DNA of 38,345 nucleotides from positions 32,412-70,756 of the forward strand of contig OKRB01000099.1 of NCBI GenBank assembly GCA_900290245.1, in the 5' to 3' direction. A program made the position numbers and the translations under genes. Origin of the DNA: Candidatus Sulfuritelmatomonas gaucii. Lineage in GTDB: Bacteria; Acidobacteriota; Terriglobia; Terriglobales; Acidobacteriaceae. Shown one piece after another: positions 17,201-26,200 of the stretch. The notes beneath the pieces were generated by a model that saw only the letters and a program-made list of their open reading frames with translations, did not search any database and was not told where the DNA came from. The stretch's first letter is position 1. Each line of letters opens with the position of its first letter.

Positions 17201-18357
17201 TGCTTCGCCGATGTGACGCTGGTGGTATCGCAGCTTGGAGCGTTTGATCCGGACGGAACCCAGTTGCCGCTGCCGCCTGTCGCAAGCCACATCAAGCCAC
17301 GCGGATCGAGCATAGCCGGGAACCCTGATCCGACCGGGGAGACCCTGGTTGTGTCGGCCCAAACCAGATTGGGAACTGTTGGCGTACCCTCGTTCGGGAT
17401 CATGAAGATCCCATCCACCTGGCCGCCATAGCTTGAGTTGTTCTCGCTGCTGAAGTACAGGTTTCCATGGGCATCGAAAGTGATGCCCTTGATGCCGTTG
17501 TATCCCAATCCGTTGGGATCGATCCGCGTCAGCTTGGATTCTGCTGATCCCGTCCCATCACCAGCTATCGGGAGGACGGCGTTGGCAGGAATCTCGCGGA
17601 TTCCATTCACGCGATTAGTGGGCGAGTCATAAGCGTTCTCAAGGAAGTAGATATTGCCGGCGTGGTCAACTGAAATATTCGAAACCATATCCTCAAGGCC
17701 GGTGGCCACCGCAGTCACGGATGTGACGGTTCCGGCTTGATTGACGGTGAACTTGTAAATCGACTCGGTATCTGAGGTGGTCACATAGAATGTGGCACCA
17801 TCATCGCCGACCTGAAGATCCTGGGGCGGAATCGGAACCGCTGTGCCGCTGCTGCCTTTGTACGTCGGGCCTACCCAGATATCCGTATTCGCGAAGTTCC
17901 AGGTGCCTGAGCTCGCGTTGTAAGGAACGCGGCAGAACTGCACTGCCGAGCCATAGCGGTCAGTAACGTAGAGATTATTCCATTGGTCGAAGGCAATGGC
18001 TGCGTTCCAATAAGTTCCGTTCGGCTCCAGATCTGAGCAGTCGGAGTGCCCGTTCGCTCCTGCCGGTCCCACGACCTGGGTGGGTGTCAACGAACCGGGC
18101 GAGAGCTGGTAGATATTGCTGGCGGCGGAATCCAGGAACAGGATGTTGCCGTTAGGAGAGACCTTCATCGAATAGATCTGGTTCCACGCGCCCGTTCCAC
18201 CGTGAGAGAAGGGAATAATCGAGCCAACCGTGACTGGCGCCGGCGGTTTGATTGGCAACTGGGCAACGGCCGCGCCAGTCGCCACCAATCCGGCAAGCAG
18301 AATCAGGCACGCGACGCGTGCAACCCGACGAAATATGACAGCAGACTCGATGGCCAT
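14206..18357 (-). CDS. Giant secreted NHL-repeat/Ig-like protein B with C-terminal hairpin anchor
   Basis: Paralogue of the adjacent NHL protein A, about 1383 aa. The frame is open further upstream to 18519, but the ATG at 18357 has GGAGG six bases before it and is directly followed by a signal peptide (VARVACLILLAGLVATGAAVAQ). NHL-like repeats (GNILFLDSAASNIYQL; NLYVTDRYGSAVQFCRVP; GVAVNGSGNLYIGDSG; LAADGSGNVFVADADNKQVV) fill most of the first two thirds. Bacterial Ig-like domains follow (GTVSVKVTVSAGTGYGTPGG; QPTGTVTIMNGS). The C-terminus repeats the pattern of A: hydrophobic 1290-1305, GRKRLNR, hydrophobic 1313-1332, Cys1333 in GITSC, then a Pro-rich link and TPAGTYNVQI. It starts 186 nt after the TonB-dependent receptor gene and is probably co-transcribed with it. 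Molecular function is unknown. Confidence 0.85.
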   Translation of the reverse strand: MAIESAVIFRRVARVACLILLAGLVATGAAVAQLPIKPPAPVTVGSIIPFSHGGTGAWNQIYSMKVSPNGNILFLDSAASNIYQLSPGSLTPTQVVGPAGANGHSDCSDLEPNGTYWNAAIAFDQWNNLYVTDRYGSAVQFCRVPYNASSGTWNFANTDIWVGPTYKGSSGTAVPIPPQDLQVGDDGATFYVTTSDTESIYKFTVNQAGTVTSVTAVATGLEDMVSNISVDHAGNIYFLENAYDSPTNRVNGIREIPANAVLPIAGDGTGSAESKLTRIDPNGLGYNGIKGITFDAHGNLYFSSENNSSYGGQVDGIFMIPNEGTPTVPNLVWADTTRVSPVGSGFPAMLDPRGLMWLATGGSGNWVPSGSNAPSCDTTSVTSAKQTCLTSSIVLWKPGTLSLTSSAWTSITPAMGQPLFFMFSQNTTGNFVFAGPNAGNFQAVPNPINNTTATTPTPPCTNGQAYPAFSPVETSPSQYSWCADWVAMLAGSAGGVSAEVQMQDPSNKNAIIAGSNGYVNGIGEFPAASVITTPAVQPLATGLSTPLQVAADPQGNSYVADSGLKSIQRYAAGSTAAGAGTAIGSALAAPTGVAVNGSGNLYIGDSGSVIEIPNIQGKLATSQQTTIATGLGSHLNLAADGSGNVFVADADNKQVVMVPNPQTALMLAGRPLLTLGSGFQKPTAVATDSSGNVWVADGTNLWEITMPAGAASEVVASGLEAPVTGLAVDPSGSVFVAGATGLVWIPFNPATGTLSINGELTVAAGLGASNSALPIGVALDGNQNAYATFGTGSNAGAAQLGITGSLDFDNFGEINPNVPFEADAQIFNLGNVNLTVNNDLTNDVISGAAASDYTLITPNLGSPACGPTTTVAPGGSCFLGLQITAPQTGQTNASIAVTPGTTTPTPNIATGLNIALSANVITDVRPVTSLVFTVTPSSGVVYPGTVSVKVTVSAGTGYGTPGGTVFLTASSANGALPRQSQTLDSNGTATFTYTNLLGGSYTVNGLYPGSGTAGTAQNSCSPSGSLCFAGSIGKSTFTVGPTKPTVVTGQPGNAGCLAEATASGDPCTPNQDFVTLWNNTVYVNRAQTVLIAATVTSTYKAQPTGTVTIMNGSKIADPTQGVNGAIPLNTIKLSNGQSVPGIEFSTANLPTGVYNLTAVYSGDTNYSTQTTNVAAFQVINQSVQVTASGSVTTKAGTAAQATLTLMPLVGFSNSVHLECNAPDAPVQPLTGASSTMLPAYAQCSFLYPDTVNGVVGVGKTGAVPSTIVMTISTNVPTNGGTASLDRKVQWTLAGFFGLGMMGLIAGRKRLNRYLALVCLALMFSGVFAGITSCTNANYSTPPPAPKVTTPAGTYNVQIITYNQNQLTQSSLATPMFTLPITVQ

Positions 18358-18498
18358 ACACTTCCTCCCAACAAACTTAATCCGAAAACTTGTTGCGCTC
18401 GGCTTGCTTGCCGGACGCATCGATTGTGACGGCATGTTTACCCCAAACTCAGTCCAGAACCGGTCAGATCGCTGTTGCCGATGTTCTGCCGGTTCAGC

Positions 18499-18537
18499 GC
18501 CGGAAGCCCTGCGGACCAAGCCGAAAGGACTTCCGGC
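18499..18537 (-). other. Intercistronic hairpin between TonB-dependent receptor and NHL protein B
   Basis: Six bases after the receptor stop codon the minus-strand transcript can form an 11-bp stem (GCCGGAAGTCC with GGGCTTCCGGC, one G-U pair, 17-nt loop). No T run follows, so it more likely protects the receptor mRNA 3' end or lowers read-through into the NHL genes than acts as a full terminator. Confidence 0.5.
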
Positions 18538-18543
18538 AAATTC

Positions 18544-21500
18544 TTAGAACGAAAACTTCGCTTCCACTGAAACCAGCCGGTTTCCGACCTTGATATTTGC
18601 GATTCCAAAGTCCTGGTACTGGATCACGTTCGACGTGAGCGCCTGCCCGACAGTGGCATTTTGAAAATTGAGTTGAAGGTTGGTGGTGTCATTGTTGTTG
18701 AAAGACACCAGGGGATGGTTAAAGACGTTGAAGCCAGCCATGCTGAGCTGCAGCGTTTTGCCTTCGCCCAAACCAAAGCTCTTGAATACGGTCACGTCAT
18801 GATCTAAATACGCGGGTCCACGCAGGTACGGGAGCCGATATACACCGTTGCTCCCCGGAGCGGGCAATCCGAAGGCCAAGGGATTGATGAACTGATGCGT
18901 CTTGGGCCCACCGGTGGGATTGCCTTTGATCGTGGGCATCAACTGAATGTCGGGCGAACCGAGCCACACAACCGGGTTCATGCTCGTTCTGCAAAGACCA
19001 TTGATCCCGTAGTTGGTCTTGCAGTTCTGCTCCTGCTGCGGGGGCGCCTGCGTTACATTGTTCACCTGCACCGGAGTAATCGAGCCGTAGCCAAAGCCGA
19101 AGTTCTCACCGTTCTCCGAAGCGAGTGGGAACCCGCTTTCCACCGTAGAAATTCCGGAAACCATCCAACCGTTGGCGGACTCTTTCAGCAACCGCCTCCC
19201 GCCCTTGTAGAGAGTTCCCAGATTGACGAGGTAGGAGATGTTGAAGGTCTGCGTCCGGTCGTACGGGACTGGATTGTAATCATTGCGCAGATTGACGGGA
19301 TCAACGATGTTGTTGTTCCACGAGGCTGCGGTGGCGAGGTTCTTGGCGAAGGTGTAGTTCGCGCCGAACGTTACCATACCCGCCTGCTTGTTCCATTCGA
19401 CCTGCGCACTGGTGTAGTTCGAGTAAAAGTTGTGCTTGAGCTGGTAGATGTGCTGATAGAACGGGTACGGCCGGTAGAAGTCCTGTTCCGCAGTGTCGAA
19501 GCTGCCGAGGTCGGCGGTGCCGCCGGCAAGGCCGTTGGCATTGCAGAGAGTGCCGCCCTGGAAGGTGCAAAGCGCGCTGTAGGACGGATCAATATTGATC
19601 AGGTTGTCGTTGGTGCCCTGCATATTCGGATTGTTGTTAGTGGGGCAGCCGCTTTCGATGCCGCAGATGACATTGATGTCCGAAGCGCTGTTGTAGCTGT
19701 TGCTATTGCTGTACGATCCGAGATTGACGTTGCGGCTACCAACGAAGGCGACCGAAAGATGCGAGGGTCCGAAGTGCATAAACCCGATTCCAGGCAAGGC
19801 CTGATCGATACCGCCATTGAACTGGTAGTAGATCGGGCGATTGGTGTCCGTCGGGGAAAGGGTATAGGCGATGAAATCGGGTGGATTGACGGGCGAATCA
19901 TTGTCGATCTGGCTGTATGACAAAATGCCCTGGATATCCGTGGTCTCATATCCCTGCGCCGTTGCGGCTGCCAGAGCATAAGGATTGAACTGTTCCTCAT
20001 TTCGGTAGATTCCCCACCCTCCGCGCAGAATGGTGTTCCGCTTGCCGAAGACATCCCATGAGGCGCCGACACGCGGCGTGAAGAAGATGTTTGTAGGCGC
20101 ATTAACGGAATTGGAAACACCCGACTTCTGCGAAGACCAGGTGATGCCGGGCATGGCGAGAGCTGCGCTGCAGACGCGGGTGATGCCGCCGCATTGCTGT
20201 TTGTAGAGAGCGTCAGAGAAAGTCGCCAGGCCGTTGTTATGCCGGTCGGTCCAGGGACCAAGGTGCTCGATGCGCGCGCCCAGGATCAAGGTCAGGTTGT
20301 GAAGCTTGAATGTATCGTTCGCGTACCCGGAAAGGGTCGTATAACGCATGTCCACGGTAGGCGTGAAATTCGTCTGCTTAAATTCGTTCGCGAATCCCTC
20401 GTACATCATGGCGGTGGGATTGATGCAGGTTCCCAGATAGGCAGCGCCTGAATTACGCAGGGTGCCGGCGGGATTGGGATTGGTGCAGCCGTTGTACGGC
20501 TCATGAATGACATACGAGCTGTATTCGAAGTAGTTATTCCCGGGATTGAAGTTGTACTGTCCCTGCGGATAGGCGCCATTGGTGTCAGCGATGCCGTTGT
20601 AGGTGCCTGTCTCCCAATACACGCCGAACTGCAGGAAGTGGTTCTTGAGTTGCCAGCTCACATTGTCCTGGACAATCGGATCCACTTTCTTGGTCCGGAT
20701 GCTGTTGGTGTAGAAACCACCAGGCATGGAGACATTCGGATACCCGTTGTTGCCGCCGCTGGCGACCGCGGGAACGGCATAGTCGCCGGTGTTCTTGTAC
20801 ATGCCAAAGTAATCGAAGTTGCCGTTGCCGCCGTTATAGGTGTTCATGTTGAAGCGCTGGGCGGCCAGAGGATTGTTCATCTTTCCCGGCAAGCTCACAA
20901 ACGACATCGCGGCGAGAAACTCATTTGTGACGCTGGAGCCAAAGAAACGCGTATAACGCCCCGAGAGAATATTGGAGACGTCTCCGGTCGTCACATTGCC
21001 GGGGTAGGGGACTGCAGCGCTGGGGAAATACCCCAGAGCAACGGGATCTTCGTCGACCTCTCTTTGCAGCCCATAGACCAGGAACAGCTTGTTGGTTTCG
21101 TTGATGTCGTATTCCAGCGTGCCCTTGAACATGCTGACGTTCTGGTTCTGGATGATCTGCTGAATGTAGTTGTAGCCGAACGGATTTGTGAACGGGTCGG
21201 CGTTGGGCTTGGGGAACCAATTCACCAGGGCTAAGCCGGATGAGTTCACATAAGGCCTGGTGTTGTTGTTCGCGATGGACGTCCCATCCGGATAGTAGTT
21301 GTTGGTGTAGCACATCGGCTGAATCGCGTTGGGATTCTGCGCTCCATCGGGCCGGCCGCCGCAAAGCTCTGCATTGAGCGAAGCGGCGCTGAAATCGCCT
21401 TGGCGCTCAGCCATGGTGGGTACCCAGGCCGAGATTGCCTGCTGGTTGGCTTCAAAGCTCTGGTAGTCGTACTCGTATCCGGCGAAGAAGAAAAGCTTGT

Positions 21501-22476
21501 TTCTTCCGCGATTGAAGTGCGTGAAAGGAAGAAGGAGCGGGCCGCCGATGTTGCCGCCAGGGTAGAAGTACTGCCCCGCGGGGCGGGACTGACGCAGGAA
21601 GTTGTCGTACCAATCGTTGGTGTTCAGTACGGTGTCGCGGGCAACAAGGTAGCCCTCGCCGTGAAAGGCCGATCCGCCTGTCTTGCTCTCTGCACTGATC
21701 ACCGCCGGCCCCTTGGCATACTGCGCGCCGTAGGAAGAACTGGTGGCCTTCATTTCCTGCACCATGTCGACGTTAACTGTTTGCACCGAGCCCGAATTGG
21801 TAGCGATGTCAGTCAGCGAAACGCCGTCATTCACGGTCGCAATGCCGGTCACGCCGGCGCCATTGGCAGAGAACGCCCCGGTTGGGCCGCTCAGCCCCAC
21901 CACGGCAGTGTTGTATCCGGGCCGGTTAAAGAGCCCCTGGTCGCCGGTCGACATGGAGTAGCCCGGCAGCGTCCGCACCAACTCGGTCGCGTCGCGGCCG
22001 ATGATGCTGAGAGTATTCAGGTCCTTGGCCGTGATGGTGTCACTTCGCTCACCGGTGTCGAGCGCCGCCAGTCCCGAATCAATCTGCGCTTCGACGGTGA
22101 CTGCCGCAGCAGTTGAGCCAACTTTCATCCGGATGTCGGTGTAGCTCAACTGGTCTCCGGCGCGCACCGGGAATGGCTGCGACTGCCAGGGTTCAAAGTT
22201 GGCGGAAGAGACATCGATCCTGTAATTCGTCCCCGGGGTGATGCCGGCAAACGCAAAGGCGCCATCGCTGTTGCTAATCGTTGTGCGCTTGATTCCAGTT
22301 TCCAAGTTGGTCAAAGTGACGCCGGCTTTTGGAATAACCGCGCCCGTCGAATCCGCAACGACGCCGGTCACGTTGCCTGTCGCCTGACCGTGAAGTTTCA
22401 ATTGCGGCAGCAGGAGCACTGCGGCAAGCATCACCAGCAACGAGGCTGTCGGCCTGATCCCTGAAAAGAACTTCAT
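18544..22476 (-). CDS. TonB-dependent receptor, Oar-like, with carboxypeptidase-regulatory-like N-terminal domain
   Basis: Outer-membrane beta-barrel of 1310 aa. Signal peptide about 1-31 (ASLLVMLAAVLLLPQLKLHG). A CarboxypepD_reg-like fold at about 33-115 (ATGNVTGVVADSTGAVIPKA, GAFAFAGITPGTNY) precedes a plug at about 130-270 (DLNTLSIIGRDATELVRTLPG; ATVNDGVSLTDIATNSGSVQ). The rest is an aromatic-rich barrel ending in KFSF, with the terminal Phe expected for BAM-dependent insertion. Length and order match the acidobacterial Oar-like receptors; no SusD-like partner is found next to it. A GGGGGG tract before the ATG serves as ribosome binding site. It lies between a GH44 enzyme and two giant NHL proteins, so it may import oligosaccharides they release. 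The substrate is inferred from context only. Confidence 0.94.
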   Translation of the reverse strand: MKFFSGIRPTASLLVMLAAVLLLPQLKLHGQATGNVTGVVADSTGAVIPKAGVTLTNLETGIKRTTISNSDGAFAFAGITPGTNYRIDVSSANFEPWQSQPFPVRAGDQLSYTDIRMKVGSTAAAVTVEAQIDSGLAALDTGERSDTITAKDLNTLSIIGRDATELVRTLPGYSMSTGDQGLFNRPGYNTAVVGLSGPTGAFSANGAGVTGIATVNDGVSLTDIATNSGSVQTVNVDMVQEMKATSSSYGAQYAKGPAVISAESKTGGSAFHGEGYLVARDTVLNTNDWYDNFLRQSRPAGQYFYPGGNIGGPLLLPFTHFNRGRNKLFFFAGYEYDYQSFEANQQAISAWVPTMAERQGDFSAASLNAELCGGRPDGAQNPNAIQPMCYTNNYYPDGTSIANNNTRPYVNSSGLALVNWFPKPNADPFTNPFGYNYIQQIIQNQNVSMFKGTLEYDINETNKLFLVYGLQREVDEDPVALGYFPSAAVPYPGNVTTGDVSNILSGRYTRFFGSSVTNEFLAAMSFVSLPGKMNNPLAAQRFNMNTYNGGNGNFDYFGMYKNTGDYAVPAVASGGNNGYPNVSMPGGFYTNSIRTKKVDPIVQDNVSWQLKNHFLQFGVYWETGTYNGIADTNGAYPQGQYNFNPGNNYFEYSSYVIHEPYNGCTNPNPAGTLRNSGAAYLGTCINPTAMMYEGFANEFKQTNFTPTVDMRYTTLSGYANDTFKLHNLTLILGARIEHLGPWTDRHNNGLATFSDALYKQQCGGITRVCSAALAMPGITWSSQKSGVSNSVNAPTNIFFTPRVGASWDVFGKRNTILRGGWGIYRNEEQFNPYALAAATAQGYETTDIQGILSYSQIDNDSPVNPPDFIAYTLSPTDTNRPIYYQFNGGIDQALPGIGFMHFGPSHLSVAFVGSRNVNLGSYSNSNSYNSASDINVICGIESGCPTNNNPNMQGTNDNLINIDPSYSALCTFQGGTLCNANGLAGGTADLGSFDTAEQDFYRPYPFYQHIYQLKHNFYSNYTSAQVEWNKQAGMVTFGANYTFAKNLATAASWNNNIVDPVNLRNDYNPVPYDRTQTFNISYLVNLGTLYKGGRRLLKESANGWMVSGISTVESGFPLASENGENFGFGYGSITPVQVNNVTQAPPQQEQNCKTNYGINGLCRTSMNPVVWLGSPDIQLMPTIKGNPTGGPKTHQFINPLAFGLPAPGSNGVYRLPYLRGPAYLDHDVTVFKSFGLGEGKTLQLSMAGFNVFNHPLVSFNNNDTTNLQLNFQNATVGQALTSNVIQYQDFGIANIKVGNRLVSVEAKFSF

Positions 22477-23297
22477 AGTAGTCCCCCCGTCGGCTACATT
22501 CCGTATGTCACTGCGACACTGGGCTCTAAGTCTTCACACCCTACTTAAGCCTTTGAGTGCCTGAACGCAGATTTCCATTCAGCATTGATGACTGGGAATT
22601 CTGAAGCTTCGGGTTAGAGTCTGTCAAGTGAATTCTTTCAGGTTTTCACGCATGGGATCGATACCGCGAATTTCGCATCAATTCCGGCTTCCCATTGTGC
22701 GGAGAAGGCATTGCCAGAGCGCCGAAGACACACTTCAACGGTGATGAGCACAGGATTCAACGCTCAGGGGAATTCGGGCTGCGGGATCGATCGGCGTATA
22801 CGGCGAGATGAGATTCTCCTCGGCCAATCACCCCAAGAGGAGTCCGTTCTGCCGCCCTAGCAATCAAGCCACAACCGACGTGTCTTTGGCAAGAGGAAAA
22901 GCGTTTCACTCGGTAATTCTCTCTCTTCGCGGAGATTCGAATCCGTGAGTCCACAAAACCTGGAACGCCGCGATGTGAGAGCAGCCTGCAACCCCCTTCG
23001 GCGGACACCGGATAGGCGGGGATGGGCAGGCGATTCGGCCCTGGCTATCTTCAGATCCTCGGTGGCCCGAGCACTTCTGAAGCGCGAAGGTTTTGAACTA
23101 TTCTCGATGCAATTCGCCGGGAATTCCGGCGCACGTTTTTCCCGCATGATTGCGTTATCATTCGCCGCGCACCGCGAAGATATCGCGCCGGCAGAGCAGC
23201 TGAGAAGGCGTACCGCGCAAAACGCCGACTCGAAGGTCAACTGGGTCGCGATTCCGCGGCACTCCATCGTGGTTCGCAACAGCGCGGGCCCGCCGCG
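22477..23297. other. 821-nt intergenic region between GH44 and the TonB-dependent receptor
   Basis: No convincing gene is seen. Open frames on both strands (22857-23279 minus, 22945-23301 plus) lack ribosome binding sites, known domains and credible composition. The region contains a putative receptor promoter (22598-22627), a second promoter-like word ACACCCTACT at 22536-22545, and a CGTTATCAT half-site (23153-23161) matching the putative LacI operators elsewhere. Its length suggests that the receptor has its own regulated promoter. Confidence 0.6.
22598..22627 (-). promoter_or_regulatory. Putative promoter of the TonB-dependent receptor gene
   Basis: On the minus strand a perfect TTGACA (22627-22622) is followed after 18 bases by CAGAAT (22603-22598). 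The predicted leader is about 115 nt. The -10 element is weak (4 of 6), so an activator or an alternative start near 22540 is possible. Confidence 0.4.
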
Positions 23298-26200
23298 TTA
23301 GTCTGGCACGACAAACAAGGTGATGGACTGGGCCGGGAACGTGTAGTTGTTGATAGTACTTGTCGAACCGCTCCCTGATGGCGACGTGACGTTGGCGGGA
23401 GCCTGCTGCACGATCGAGTTTAGGTTGGCATTGCTGTACTGGTAAACGCTCGCGGTGGTGCCACTTGGGGCCGAGAAGTTCTGGAGGCTGACGGTCGAAG
23501 TGAGCGGGCCGTAGGTCTTGTTGATCACCATGACGGTGATGGCGCTGTCTTTGCTTCGCTGCCCGCCGTAGACAGCAAGCTGGTTTTCGGCATCGGCACC
23601 CGAGGTCGCGCTCGTGGCATACAAGTAAACGTCGCCGAACGACGCTCCGTCGTTTGCCAGGTCATAGTTGCGATACATGGCGAAGGAGTAGTTGCCGGGC
23701 TCCTGCGAACTGTAATTCGTGGTGGGCCAGAACGCGCTCATGTCGAGGCCCTGGCGCCCGAAGATGCCCAGAATGTCGGCCTCGACCACGGCGCCGTTGA
23801 TCGACTCAAGGGCACCGAAGTTGTACTCATCGATCCCCGTTTTGGTGCCGGGGTAGTCCTTGGCGACCCACGACTTCAACATGGGAATCACTTCCGGCGC
23901 TTGCAACGGCGTCGTGCAATTCGGTGTGTAATTCGAGTCAGTCACGTAATTCGGCTGCGGCAAGTTCGGATCGGTATAGGTCGGATCCCAGAAGACGCGC
24001 GTGCCATTCATCCGCGTCTCCTGTTCCTGGGTATCGCCCGCGGTCGTAAAGCCGACGGAGCTGCCGTTGTAACTCGGCGAAAAATACGAATGGACGTCGA
24101 GATAATCGAGCAGACGAGTGTTGTAGTACGACGGGCCCGAGTACTTTGCAAACTGCTGCAGGTAGTACTCGATCAGGGGCGTGCCGCCGTGCGCTGTGCG
24201 ATCGGTGGGGCCGCTCCACGGCTCATAGCAGGGCCCAGAGCTCCATCCCGACTCAATGTCTTTTTTGGAATAGAAGTACGCTTCCCAGTAGTCGATCACG
24301 GGGCCGCTCACCAACGCGGTCGGATCGGCGGTCTTGATGGCCAGTGCCGTGCCGATTCCGTTGTTGGTCACCTCGTCGTAGGTGAAGGCGACGGGATGCA
24401 CATCGCGGTGCACGGCATCCCACCAGGTTGGCTCATTATCCAGATCCCACATGGCCACGCCTTTGCCGCTGGCGCCATTGCCGTAGCTCGGATTGGTCAC
24501 GATCGAATTCACCCAGCCGCCTGACCAGGTTCCGTCGGCCCAAGTGGTGAAGGCCGAGCTGGAGGAGCCCGGTTGTGGTGTGGTCGTCGTGTTGGTGATA
24601 TCCGTTGGGGTTTCTTGAATGCTGGTGATATTCGGAATCTGTGTGGACGAGGTGCCGCTGTTCCCATTTAGATCGGCGCCGCTGGTCAGAACGCCGTTGC
24701 CGCAATTGTTGCTGTTGTAGTTCTGCTGATTCGGGAATTGCGACTTAGTAAAGCTGCACGCGAATTGCGTATTGTTGGTGACCCAGCCAAGCACAGGGAC
24801 GGTGCCCAGCGCGGCCGCGCCGACGGTATCGGTGGCCGGGAAGAACTGCGTGAAATTGGTACTGCCGCTCGAGTTGGGGAACTGGTTCGCGGCTCCCAGA
24901 AAACTTTCGAAGTAATAGTCGGCCGCGGAGTTGGTCATGTTGTTCTGATAGTTGTAGCGCGATGTATCGTCGCCACCCCAGCGCAGAAGGCCGGGATTCG
25001 CGATCTTCTCTGACGCTGAATCCAGAAGATACGCGTTCATCCCATAGACATACGGGTTGATCGTGTGCGGATTCTCGGCAGGATTGGAGGGCGTACCGAC
25101 ATCCACCGTGAGCGCAGGGCCGGAAGCCGTCGCAGGTGGGTTCAACGTGACAGTAGCGAAGCCGCTGACCGAAGTGGTTTGCACGCTGGTGGCGGTGATG
25201 GTGACGCTCGCCGGCGCCGGATATGGCGTGTTGTAGAGCCCTGACGAACTGAGGGTGCCGGGGCTCAGGGAGCCGCATGAAGCGCAACTCAGCGACCAGG
25301 TGACCGCTTTGCTGAAGTTACCGGTGCCATTCACCGTTGCCGTGAACTGCTGTTGCGTGCCAATAGTCGCGGTGCTGGGCGACACGGTGATGGAGGTGAT
25401 CGTCGTCTGGTTGTACGTCGCGGTCACAGTGGTGTTGGCGTTGACAGTCACGGTGCAAATGCTTCCACTGCTTCCGCTTGTCGATGTGCATCCCGTCCAG
25501 GAGACAAAGGAGGCTCCATTTTCAGACAGGGCTGCGGTCAGGGTCACCTGCGTGCCGCCGTAATAAGTGAGCATGAACGGCGTAGTACCGCCGGACTTGG
25601 AGTTGTTGTCCGTGGGGCTTGCCGTGATGGTAATGCCAGTTGCGGGCGCAGCCGAATCGACCGTCAGCACATAGGGCGTGGGTGAGTTGACCGTCACACT
25701 GACCGAGCCGGTTACCGTGTTGTAGTCCGCTGCGTTTGTCGGCGTGAAAGTAACACTCTCGCTTGCCGTCCCAGTGGGAACCGTCGCGGGGCTGGTCCAG
25801 GCAAACGTACCAGGCACCGACGCCGTGCCTCCGCTCAACGTCGATGATGCGAGCGTCTGGCCGGAGGTGATTGCGCTCGCTGTCGGCCATGCTGTCACCG
25901 TCGGCGTCGTCTTGTTCACCGTCAAATTGACCGAGCCAGTTACGGTGTTATAGTCCACTGCGTCGCTGGGAGTGAAGGTCACGCTTTCGCTAGGCGTCCC
26001 GGCGCTGGGCACGGTCGTGGGTGTCGTCCAGGCAAACGCGCCGACCACCGAAGCCGTGCCTCCCGTCAGCGCCGAAGAGGTCAGCGTCTGGCCGTAGGTG
26101 ATTGCGCTTGCCATCGGCCATGCCGTCACTGTGGGCGTCGCCTGATTCACCGTGACATTCACGGAGCCAGGTACGGTGTTGTAGTCCGTGGCATCGCTGG

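Noticed and set aside
18358..18519. Upstream extension of NHL protein B by 54 residues
   Set aside because: It would bury the signal peptide inside the protein, while the ATG at 18357 has an ideal GGAGG site.
22925..22965. tRNA T-arm-like word GATTCGAATCC
   Set aside because: The flanking bases do not pair as a T stem and no acceptor, D or anticodon arm can be drawn.
22857..23279. Minus-strand open frame of 140 aa in the GH44/receptor gap
   Set aside because: No ribosome binding site, no domain, Arg/Ser-rich composition typical of a GC-rich non-coding frame, and an overlapping plus-strand frame of equal quality.
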